Assembly (NCBI RefSeq): GCF_000425645.1
Contig: NZ_AUDV01000006.1
Coordinates: 434,001-498,000 of the forward strand
Reading direction: 5' to 3'
Length of the DNA: 64,000 nucleotides
Origin: Gaetbulibacter saemankumensis DSM 17032
Lineage (GTDB): Bacteria > Bacteroidota > Bacteroidia > Flavobacteriales > Flavobacteriaceae
Shown here: piece by piece, positions 28,442 to 36,812 of the stretch
Position numbering within the stretch: the stretch's first letter is position 1
Layout of the letters: each line of letters opens with the position of its first letter
Notes under the pieces: generated by a model
The model's input: only the letters and a program-made list of their open reading frames with translations
The model's database searches: none
Told to the model about the DNA's origin: nothing
Made by a program: the position numbers and the translations under genes

Positions 28442-29571
28442 TGGTGTTATTAAAAACCTACAACGATAATTCTTATTTACTCCTTTGCAGCTATTTGACA
28501 AATCGTTTAAAGGAGGTCCAACTGTTCATTGAATCTATACGAAAATCAAAAGATTATCCGCGTATTAATGAGATAGAAGAAATTTTTAAGGAAACTTTTA
28601 GCTATGTCAATACAAGAGGACAACTTAGTTTAAAAATTGAAAGAGTTCTAAACCCACATTATTTGCTTTCTCCAGGAGAACTTGATCATGGGAATTCATC
28701 ATGGTTTATCAGTTTAAATATTCAGAAGAAAAGTTTAAAAAAATTAAATGAACTATATGGCAAACAACTATCTGGATTATTACGTATTTTCAAAAAGGTG
28801 TTCGCAGTTTTAAACAGTCCCGATAATGCCATAAAAGAGGAGACATTAAAAAAATATGAAGACCTGATACAAGGGGTGAATTTAAAAATGGAGGAATTCC
28901 TTTTTTCGACTGAGAACAAGCAGTTAATAGATAAAAGAGAGAAACTAAAATCATCTGTAATCAGGAATTTACCACATAGTGGCTTCTATCATATGACTCA
29001 TGTTGAAAATCTAGAAAACATTCTAAACGCCGGCTTACTCTCTCATAAAACAGTTCATAGAATTAAAATGATCAAACATGATATATCAAATATTGAAATT
29101 CAGAAGCGCAGAAATCGGACGGAAAAAGTATACGGTCGCAACATTCAGGATTACGTTCCTCTTTATATCAATCCATCCAATCCTATGATGGGTTCTACAA
29201 AAGTAATAGAAGTTTTAAGTCAGGTAGTATTGTTGGAAATAATTCCTCATGTACTAGTGCAGAAAAAGGCGACATTATTTTCTGATGGAAATGCCGCGAT
29301 TGAGGAAACAAATTTTTATAATGATCAAGATAAACTGGAGAGTATAGATTGGAAGCTATTGCAAGAAGGTAAATGGATTGATGGGACTGAAAGCCAGCGA
29401 ATCATGTGTTCTGAAGTGCTAGTACCAGAAAAGATTGAAGTTTTTTACATACAGAAAATTATTATTAAATCGGAATCTGCATTAAAAAATATTTTTCCAT
29501 TATTCCCTAATCACAAGGGAATCCCAATCGAAATAAATGCAGACTATTTTAAAACATATCATCAGAATTAA
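28438..29571 (+). CDS. DarT-like (DUF4433) ADP-ribosyltransferase with N-terminal extension
   Basis: 377 aa. Residues ~182-355 match the DarT fold: YHMTHVENLENILNAGLLSH (NAD-binding start), ISNIEIQKRR, then DYVPLYINPSNPMM and RIMCSEVLV, where Glu326 is the expected catalytic residue. DarT enzymes attach ADP-ribose to thymidine in single-stranded DNA. The first ~180 residues (helical, LKEVQLFIESIRKS) are extra compared with ordinary ~210-aa DarT and are unknown to me. Its start overlaps the 211-aa gene and a macro-domain-like gene follows after 5 bases, the DarT-DarG arrangement. Function is inferred from motifs. Confidence 0.75.
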   Translation: MMVLLKTYNDNSYLLLCSYLTNRLKEVQLFIESIRKSKDYPRINEIEEIFKETFSYVNTRGQLSLKIERVLNPHYLLSPGELDHGNSSWFISLNIQKKSLKKLNELYGKQLSGLLRIFKKVFAVLNSPDNAIKEETLKKYEDLIQGVNLKMEEFLFSTENKQLIDKREKLKSSVIRNLPHSGFYHMTHVENLENILNAGLLSHKTVHRIKMIKHDISNIEIQKRRNRTEKVYGRNIQDYVPLYINPSNPMMGSTKVIEVLSQVVLLEIIPHVLVQKKATLFSDGNAAIEETNFYNDQDKLESIDWKLLQEGKWIDGTESQRIMCSEVLVPEKIEVFYIQKIIIKSESALKNIFPLFPNHKGIPIEINADYFKTYHQN

Positions 29572-29576
29572 AAAAT

Positions 29577-30617
29577 ATGAGCCTTATAAATCTAATTTCC
29601 GTTCCAACTTTAAGTGGTACCAAAACAATAGAAGTACACAATGCTGACATAACAAAAATGACATTTGATTTTGATGTGTTGGTACTTTCAGCCTATCATA
29701 ACAAATATATTCCAGCCCCAGGAACAGTAATAGAAGCTCTTTATAAGAATACAGGGATATCATTACTAGAACTTTCCCAGAAACCACAAATCGATTTAAG
29801 ATCTTCATTACACTGCTGGGTAAGCAATAAAATTGAGGGCCATCCTTTTAAACACATCGTATGTATAGAAAGCATTAAAACAAGTATAGAAAAAAGTGGT
29901 TCAGGAGAAAATGCCTTGTCGGATTTATTCGGAACAATTGCTCTTCTCCAATATAAAAATTTGAAGGCGGGTAGCATTGCACTTCCTGTTTTAGGTGCTG
30001 GTTTTCAGAAAAATTCAATCGATGCCATACTTCCTAAACTTATTGAGAAGGCAATAGATTCTTTAAATACAATTACGTCCCTTAATACAATTTACTTTGT
30101 GGAAGTAAGTAAAGAAAAAGCACAACTGATTGATTCAACAATAAATAGTTATCTAAATCGTGGAAACGACAAACTGGAATTGGTTTTTGATGATCCTTTA
30201 CTAGTAAGCAGTCTTGAATTGATTCTTGCAAAACTGGTACAAATAAAAAATAATTCTTTTTACCATAATAAGACAATAAAAAATTTAATTGGTAAAATCA
30301 GTAATAGAAATTTACGATTTTTTGAACTGGGGATTTTGTGCAGAAAACTTGAAGAGCTCTTGCTGTCTGATATTTCAGATTTAAAAAGTGATAGTTATAT
30401 ATCACTTTTTGAATACATTAATGATTTAAAATCAAAAAATGTGGCTGACTGGATGATTACTTATTTGCATACCCTGAGAGTTTTTGGAAATTTTATGGCG
30501 CACGAAGGTGAATCGTCAGATATTCCTTCTCAGATGGAAAAAACAGATGTCATTGTTTTTACATACGCACTAAACAGATTACTTGATTTTTACATAAGTT
30601 TTAAAAATAAAAAGTAA
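29577..30617 (+). CDS. Macro-domain-like protein with DUF4145/HEPN-like tail (DarG-like position)
   Basis: 346 aa. Residues ~18-180 have a macro-type pattern: IEVHNADITKM, DFDVLVLSAYHNKYIPAPGTV in place of the usual VNAAN...GGGV loop, and SIALPVLGAGFQKNSIDAI for the phosphate-binding loop. Residues ~210-340 form a helical domain with LRVFGNFMAHE (Arg301...His309), typical of DUF4145/HEPN-like folds. DarG antitoxins remove ADP-ribose from DNA with a macro domain, so this is a candidate antitoxin for the DarT-like gene 5 bases upstream. Canonical DarG has a different C-terminus, and the macro call is by eye. Confidence 0.55.
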   Translation: MSLINLISVPTLSGTKTIEVHNADITKMTFDFDVLVLSAYHNKYIPAPGTVIEALYKNTGISLLELSQKPQIDLRSSLHCWVSNKIEGHPFKHIVCIESIKTSIEKSGSGENALSDLFGTIALLQYKNLKAGSIALPVLGAGFQKNSIDAILPKLIEKAIDSLNTITSLNTIYFVEVSKEKAQLIDSTINSYLNRGNDKLELVFDDPLLVSSLELILAKLVQIKNNSFYHNKTIKNLIGKISNRNLRFFELGILCRKLEELLLSDISDLKSDSYISLFEYINDLKSKNVADWMITYLHTLRVFGNFMAHEGESSDIPSQMEKTDVIVFTYALNRLLDFYISFKNKK

Positions 30618-30638
30618 TAAACTTAAAATAGGTTTGGA

Positions 30639-31709
30639 ATGAGTGTAGAGTATGATAGATTCGAGATTAACATAGACGAGCTAAACGGAAAAATCACCAG
30701 AAAACCATTTACTTTTAAATATGATGAATTTGAAGTATATGAGGATGATACTTTGGTTTTGAAAGTTACTATTCCATCTAGAATAAGAGGAGTTCTTGAA
30801 AATGAAAATCTAAACGTAAAAATAATAGGAAATGAAGCTAATGAATATCTAAATCAGTCTTTGTATTTCGATACAATATCATCAGATATTGATAATATAA
30901 GATGGAGATTAAAAACCTCTATTCAACAAATTAAATCAGTTATTGATAATCCTGATTATATGGCGCTGTTTTATGTAAATGAAGTACTCACAAAAATTTC
31001 ATTTGTTACTCATAAAACCAGAATGCAAATCAATTTTTTTTCAAATAAACATAAAGGACTATTAAAACCTTTATCAGAATTATGCTTAAATGCCAGAAAG
31101 GCCAACAGTTTATATGGAAAAGGAAATGTAGAAGAATCAAAACCAGTTCTGTTGAAAATTTATCATTCGGTCAAAAACAACCCTCAACAACTTAGGTCCA
31201 TTAATAATTATGAAAATTTAGGAAGATCCTTCTTGTTGATGCTTGACTCAGAACTAACTAAAGATATTGATTCGCTTCAGTTTATTGTGAGTATTGGTTA
31301 TTTGTGTACTTCACTGGCTATTGAGGATAACAAAGAGAATATTAATAATTACAAAGACAGACTTCTTCTTTTAAATTTTGGACATAAACCAATTATCTAT
31401 ACAGTAATGGATGCTCTAAATTTAATTTCCGGTAACCTCCTTTCTATGTCAAACAGATTTGCCGAACTAAAGGCAAGAGATGCCATTTACAAAATGGAAA
31501 TGTTCGACTTGGAAAGCAACCCAATGCTTTGCGCCGAAGTAGATTTTTTTCAAAAACGAAAAAACGAACTTGAAGAAATGATAAAAGATGAATTTTTCTT
31601 ACCAGATCGAACAAAAGAAAATGTGTTGGCCACAGGTCTTTTCAATCATCAAAGCTTACTGACGTATCTTGAAAATAAAGTAATGGTAAATGGAGATGTT
31701 GATTTTTAA
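30639..31709 (+). CDS. Unknown 356-aa protein
   Basis: Soluble. A strand-rich first ~90 residues (KPFTFKYDEFEVYEDDTLVLKVTIPSRI region) precede a long helical body with NARKANSLYGKGNVEESKPVLLKIYHS, which resembles a degenerate TPR. It begins 21 bases after the macro-like gene, so it belongs to the same operon. No known motif or catalytic signature. Confidence 0.55.
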   Translation: MSVEYDRFEINIDELNGKITRKPFTFKYDEFEVYEDDTLVLKVTIPSRIRGVLENENLNVKIIGNEANEYLNQSLYFDTISSDIDNIRWRLKTSIQQIKSVIDNPDYMALFYVNEVLTKISFVTHKTRMQINFFSNKHKGLLKPLSELCLNARKANSLYGKGNVEESKPVLLKIYHSVKNNPQQLRSINNYENLGRSFLLMLDSELTKDIDSLQFIVSIGYLCTSLAIEDNKENINNYKDRLLLLNFGHKPIIYTVMDALNLISGNLLSMSNRFAELKARDAIYKMEMFDLESNPMLCAEVDFFQKRKNELEEMIKDEFFLPDRTKENVLATGLFNHQSLLTYLENKVMVNGDVDF

Positions 31710-31777
31710 TAGTTCTTAGATTTACTTTTATATTTAGTATAAAGAACATTTTATTTAACCTGTATAATTAAAAAATT

Positions 31778-32233
31778 ATGAGTGTTGTATTAATTCCTGA
31801 CGAACAATTTGAGCGATTATTTAGATCTGGCGGTATTTCAATTACTGAAGAGGAAGACCATGGTGACGCTCTTCCTTTTTCACCAGCATGGAGCATAACT
31901 AAAAAAACTGGACGATTTCATTTGTTATTGAAAGTTCAAATTACGGAATATCAAGTTGGTATAAGTGAAAATGATATTAATAAATTTTTAGTTACATGGG
32001 AGCTTATTAATAGACAAAACATTAATGGAATAACATATTGTGTTTTTGAGGGATGGGGTGATCCTATGAGTGGGGGGCATAAGCAATTCGAAGGAATAAA
32101 AATGGGTGTAAATGTCAGTTATTTACTTGGAGCAATTAAAGCTTTATTTCAACAAAATCCGGAGATGTTATCCATAAGTAAACTTAAAAATGTAATCGGT
32201 TTTGAAAATATACCTTTTGAGAAATTATTTTAA
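31778..32233 (+). CDS. Unknown 151-aa protein
   Basis: Soluble, mixed alpha/beta. Gly/Asp-rich loop CVFEGWGDPMSGGHKQFEG in the middle and a helical end (SYLLGAIKALFQQNPEML). 68 bases after the 356-aa gene and 16 bases from the convergent brxL stop. No family recognised. It may be the last gene of the DarT-like operon or a separate unit. Confidence 0.55.
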   Translation: MSVVLIPDEQFERLFRSGGISITEEEDHGDALPFSPAWSITKKTGRFHLLLKVQITEYQVGISENDINKFLVTWELINRQNINGITYCVFEGWGDPMSGGHKQFEGIKMGVNVSYLLGAIKALFQQNPEMLSISKLKNVIGFENIPFEKLF

Positions 32234-32249
32234 AGGGCGATTGTCCATT

Positions 32250-34325
32250 TTAATTCACTTTTATAAAATCAATACTCGTTTCTAAACATGGTCTTAAATC
32301 TTGGTCATTAGTGCCAATCTGGAAATAATTACCAGCCAACGACTGAAAATAATCAATCCCTCTACCTAATATAATTCTCCATCCTGTAGACAAAAGAATT
32401 TGTCTGTCATGCATTGTATTGGAAAACTCAACTTCTAATTCTACACCATTTTCATAAAGACTATTTGCTAACTGCCTGAAAGAATGTTGATTTTGATCCT
32501 CTTGATAAGCATCATCTGATGATGTTATTAATTTAATATATTGGACATCTCCAATTTTTACAGCCAATTCACAAAACTTAACAAAGTTCGATATTTGATG
32601 ATTTTGCCTGATATAAGGGTCTTCAATAATTATCTTATCCACACCTTTTAAATATGGCCCAAACACGGTTTCATAACTATAGCCAACATCGCCATAATGA
32701 ATTTTTACATGCTTTTCCTTTAGCTCTACCTCAACATTCGTATGATCGTCTGAAACTTCTTCAATCACTGATCTAGATTCTATTATAGGAGTTTCTGTTA
32801 AATCTTCCTTTCTAGGGTTTTGAGAGGCATTTGATGATTTACTCTCAGGGCAATAAACAATTTGTTCCGTTCCATTTTCCTTAAAAAAAGATAAATTAAT
32901 GGCTGCAAACTCGTCGTCTGGCTTACGCTTATTCATTTGTTCTTTAACTCTTCTTCTACCTTCAATTGCATAAGAAACAATATCATTAAACTCTTCTTCT
33001 GTTGGCTCACCAGAAGGGTGAATAATTTTTAGTAAACCTGTTACTGTTTTTTTAATCGCTATTTCATCTCTTCCCTGAACTGAAGATCCTAATTTCAATC
33101 GCCTGTTCACAATATCAAAATAATCCTTATTATGTTTGAACATGTAATGAAATGCTTCAGCCATATAATCTGTAATTAAACCATAATTGGAGGCAAAAAA
33201 TTTATTATCCATTTTAGGAATCTCCCAACCTGGCAAGAATAAGAAAAACCGGTCTTGAATGGCTAAATCAAAGGCCTTTGGCAACGTAATAAATAGATCA
33301 TGATCATAAGAATTAACCAATTGGTCTATCGAGTGATCTATGTTTCCAACGAATGAAAAACTGGCATTAGCTGTAACTTCTTGACCACGAGAAAATCGTC
33401 CATTGGCCATATAATCTTTCATGATTTGAATAGTATCAGTATCCCTGATTTTCATATTACCAACCTCATCAAATGCGATATTATCCCAAAATCCAACAGC
33501 TCCCACTTTTTTACGTGCGTTGTTGTAGAGCAGTGTGGCTGTACTGGCTTGACCTCCTGAAAGTAATGTTGAATATGGTGAAAACTCTGAATAGAAATAA
33601 GATTTACCCGTACCTCTTGGTCCTAATTCTATATAGTTAAAATTATTTTGAACTAAAGGAACTAAACGCGCCAGAAAATGTAATTTCAATCTTAATCCTG
33701 AAGGAAATTTATCAGCTATCTCCTTTGGTGGATTATCCAAAATTTCAGGATTCAATCCTACACTTCTTAACACTACATCAATCCATTCGTCTCTGGTGAA
33801 TTGGTCCCTACCCTCAAAATATTGATTTTGATTAAAACGAGATAACTGAATGGGTTTTAAATCCTCTATATAGAATGCGTAATCATCATCTTCTACGTCA
33901 TTATGACCAATTGTTATTTCTGCCCAAATACCACCTTCGAGCAGTTTGTCGTTTTCTTTGTAAAATTTCTCGTTTATGGCAATACGACTGGAATTGAAAT
34001 TCTCCATGGCTGCCCAATGTCTACGTTCTTTTTCCACATATTTTACATGAATTTTATCTATAAACTTATGCCTTCCCTTCTGCTGCACCATAGATTGTGC
34101 TTTATTTGCCTCATCAGCTCTAACATAGTTTTTTTCAACAACTTCTAAAACAGCTTTAGAACCTGCTTTAATTTCATCTGGATCATCTGTTGCACAATAT
34201 TTTGATAACAAAAACTCAAGAACAAATGAGGGGACATTCGCTGCTTTTTTTATTTGATGCACAAGATCTTTTCTGACTACTTTCCCAGAAAAAATCTCAT
34301 TTAATTTTTTATCTAATACATCCAT
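32250..34325 (-). CDS. brxL: BREX protein BrxL with MITD1-like C-terminal domain
   Basis: 691 aa. An N-terminal BrxL domain is followed by an AAA+ core with Walker A GPRGTGKS (235-242) and Walker B NIAFDEVG (282-289). The family region FITLPKAFDLAIQDRFFLFL matches the BrxL/Lon-like ATPase. The last ~150 residues (540-691) lack the Lon peptidase pattern. They instead match the phospholipase-D-like C-terminal domain of eukaryotic MITD1: IIIEDPYIRQNHQISNF, TMHDRQILLSTGW, GRGIDYF and DLRPCLETSID. BrxL is needed for phage exclusion in type I BREX, where it acts as a DNA-binding AAA+ ring. Last gene of the BREX operon, 3 bases after pglZ. Confidence 0.88.
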   Translation of the reverse strand: MDVLDKKLNEIFSGKVVRKDLVHQIKKAANVPSFVLEFLLSKYCATDDPDEIKAGSKAVLEVVEKNYVRADEANKAQSMVQQKGRHKFIDKIHVKYVEKERRHWAAMENFNSSRIAINEKFYKENDKLLEGGIWAEITIGHNDVEDDDYAFYIEDLKPIQLSRFNQNQYFEGRDQFTRDEWIDVVLRSVGLNPEILDNPPKEIADKFPSGLRLKLHFLARLVPLVQNNFNYIELGPRGTGKSYFYSEFSPYSTLLSGGQASTATLLYNNARKKVGAVGFWDNIAFDEVGNMKIRDTDTIQIMKDYMANGRFSRGQEVTANASFSFVGNIDHSIDQLVNSYDHDLFITLPKAFDLAIQDRFFLFLPGWEIPKMDNKFFASNYGLITDYMAEAFHYMFKHNKDYFDIVNRRLKLGSSVQGRDEIAIKKTVTGLLKIIHPSGEPTEEEFNDIVSYAIEGRRRVKEQMNKRKPDDEFAAINLSFFKENGTEQIVYCPESKSSNASQNPRKEDLTETPIIESRSVIEEVSDDHTNVEVELKEKHVKIHYGDVGYSYETVFGPYLKGVDKIIIEDPYIRQNHQISNFVKFCELAVKIGDVQYIKLITSSDDAYQEDQNQHSFRQLANSLYENGVELEVEFSNTMHDRQILLSTGWRIILGRGIDYFQSLAGNYFQIGTNDQDLRPCLETSIDFIKVN

Positions 34326-34328
34326 AGC

Positions 34329-36812
34329 CTATAAGTAATCGGTTTCAAGATTAATCTCTGATAGTATAACACCTGACGAAGGTGATTTCGCATAAACAGT
34401 AAACTTTCCTTCAAATTCGTCTTTTAATGCTAGTGTAATTTTAATGGATTCACCTGGTTTAATACCAATAAATCCAGATGTGGTATCAACATATTCGGAT
34501 GATGCAGGTGTTCCAATTTGAACATCTTCATTAACTGCTTCAATCATAACATCTATTGGCTCATCGAAGAATGAATCTCCAAAGCACGATATTTCAATAG
34601 ACGGTCTCCTTGTGGTTACATAGCCAAAAGTTTTACCTTTGTATGTTAAATTTATTTGGTATTCCTGTTTAGATTCAGCTCTTTTGGGTTTAAAACTTAA
34701 AAAAGGTGTAATGCATTCTTGTAACGACAGCCCTTCATGGAAAAACTTTTTTCCTCTTTCATATGTCGCATAATTTTTCAAAAATAAAAACTGTTTCGTT
34801 TCACTTGTGATTGCCAAGTCTTCATTTGAAAGTTTTATATGTTCGGAATTAGAATCACCCAATCCAGCTAAACAGCGAGATTTCTCTAGCGACCACTCTC
34901 CTGTTGGTTTGGTGCTACTATTGCCCGCCTTAAAACTATCGATCAACACAAACCCATGATCGGCAACTAAAACAAACTCTTCATAGCCTTCTCCTTTTAA
35001 AATATTAGAAAGCTTTAGGATTTTGTGAATGGCATTTTCTATAACCATTTGAGCATTTTCAGGGGAATTCTCGCCTGCTTTATCAATTTCTGTGGTGGTT
35101 ACAAAAAGAATATCTTTCTTTTCGAATTGCTTATTTAGAATATCTTTCTCCCAATACCAAGCGTGCTTATCCCCAAAATAAGAATCGGTATAAGTAATAC
35201 GATCTTTTCGATTACTGGACTTTGTGCTTTTAAGAAAAGGTTCTAGTTTTTTATTTACGACTTTTAATTCTAAATTCTTTTCTGCTTCAGGCATTAATGA
35301 AGCCATACCAAATTTGGTTACTGTAGGAACGAAAGCAAGAGATGGTTCTAAATGACAATTAAAATCTGAACGTTCTAAGCCTTGTTTTAAAAATACAGCC
35401 AACTCATAACGCAATGCATCTGCTAAAATATAAACAGTTTTTTTACCAGCAGCGATCAATGGACTTACCTTATCACTAAATAGACTTAAATTTCTTTGAA
35501 TACCAATACTAGACATTCCATCTTTTTCAATGCCTGTTTGGAAATGCAATTGCACTTTGTCCGTGAAATTGTGGTATTCCTTTCTGCCAAAATCCACAAC
35601 TTCATTCAATGTTTTAGATAACACAATTAGACTTTGTACGCCTTTCTCTATTTCTCTTTGTAATACATCAATTTCATAACCTGTAGAAGCATACCATTGA
35701 ATTATGCTATTAAGACCTTTATCCTTCTTCAATTTAAGGGATTCAGATTGTATTTTAATAAACAAATCACATACTTTATTACCAATCTGCCAAGCAGCTC
35801 TTCTTTCGTCATCGTACAAGCTCCAAATAGATTTTGAAGAAACTTCGGCAAGTGTTTTGGCATTTTCTAATTCGCCTACTAAAAGTTCATTTTTAAATTG
35901 GTTAAAAAATGTAGAATCTTCAAATGCAAAGGTGTTTATCTCACCCAGATTAATTTCATTCTTAAAAAGTTTAGACAATCCCAATTCACTGCTAACAGCG
36001 TTGGCATTATTTATATAGATCTCTTCAGTGTCTTTGAGACTTCTTAGCTGATTACATACTTTAAAAATGATTTCTTGAGATTCAGGCTTAGCAGAAACGA
36101 CTTCTTTTAAAGACTTAGGGAGTGCTACTGGTAAATCAAAAATAAACTCACTAAACAGTACAATACGCCAAATATCTTTTTGAAGGGTTTCAAACTTTTT
36201 AGAGGTTAGTTTAAAACCTAAACTCTCATTGGTAAATTGTTTGAATTCTGAAGGCCAAGATTTATCTGTTTTTAAGAAATCTTTCTGTTTATCATTAGGA
36301 TTTAAAAACGCCAATACTATTTCTACTTCAGATTGTGCTCCTAAACCGCTTTTTAATGCAGGATATGCATTACCACCATCTAGTGCATCAATTTTATTAA
36401 ATGATGGGTAATCTTCGTGTGAAAATATTTCTTCTATTTTAATCGCCTTATCTGGTAGCGCCGCTAAGCATAATTGTTTATAACCATCTGATGCTTCATC
36501 CGGAAATATAGCCCCTCCACCAGCAAAAATCACAAAAGGATCTGTTGCTTTTTGGTCATCATCAATTTTCTTGTCAAATGGCACATAGAAAACTAACTTA
36601 TTATCTAAACCCTTTGGCATTTCGTTCACCCAATAGTCTAATGCCGCTTCACGCTCTGTAACTACATTTTTAGAAGCATCAAATACCTTAATATTATCAG
36701 ATTCTAATTCTAAAACCAGATTATGATAAAACATGTTAGCATCGTAAATCAATAAGCTATGCTTTCGTTCTAATTTTTCTAGTAGATATGTTTTAATATG
36801 TTCTTTAATCAT
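34329..36812 (-). CDS. pglZ: BREX alkaline-phosphatase-superfamily protein PglZ
   Basis: 827 aa from ATG at 36812, which shares one base with the DUF262 stop (TAATG); a TTG at 36824 would add 4 residues. The N-terminus reads KHSLLIYDANMFYH. The PglZ alkaline-phosphatase-like core has KTVYILADALRYELAVFL (metal-binding Asp region) and FVLVADHGFVLIDS (metal-binding Asp-His). The C-terminal ~150 residues are beta-rich. PglZ is present in every BREX type and is essential for defence; its biochemical activity in this strain is not shown by sequence. Confidence 0.9.
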   Translation of the reverse strand: MIKEHIKTYLLEKLERKHSLLIYDANMFYHNLVLELESDNIKVFDASKNVVTEREAALDYWVNEMPKGLDNKLVFYVPFDKKIDDDQKATDPFVIFAGGGAIFPDEASDGYKQLCLAALPDKAIKIEEIFSHEDYPSFNKIDALDGGNAYPALKSGLGAQSEVEIVLAFLNPNDKQKDFLKTDKSWPSEFKQFTNESLGFKLTSKKFETLQKDIWRIVLFSEFIFDLPVALPKSLKEVVSAKPESQEIIFKVCNQLRSLKDTEEIYINNANAVSSELGLSKLFKNEINLGEINTFAFEDSTFFNQFKNELLVGELENAKTLAEVSSKSIWSLYDDERRAAWQIGNKVCDLFIKIQSESLKLKKDKGLNSIIQWYASTGYEIDVLQREIEKGVQSLIVLSKTLNEVVDFGRKEYHNFTDKVQLHFQTGIEKDGMSSIGIQRNLSLFSDKVSPLIAAGKKTVYILADALRYELAVFLKQGLERSDFNCHLEPSLAFVPTVTKFGMASLMPEAEKNLELKVVNKKLEPFLKSTKSSNRKDRITYTDSYFGDKHAWYWEKDILNKQFEKKDILFVTTTEIDKAGENSPENAQMVIENAIHKILKLSNILKGEGYEEFVLVADHGFVLIDSFKAGNSSTKPTGEWSLEKSRCLAGLGDSNSEHIKLSNEDLAITSETKQFLFLKNYATYERGKKFFHEGLSLQECITPFLSFKPKRAESKQEYQINLTYKGKTFGYVTTRRPSIEISCFGDSFFDEPIDVMIEAVNEDVQIGTPASSEYVDTTSGFIGIKPGESIKITLALKDEFEGKFTVYAKSPSSGVILSEINLETDYL

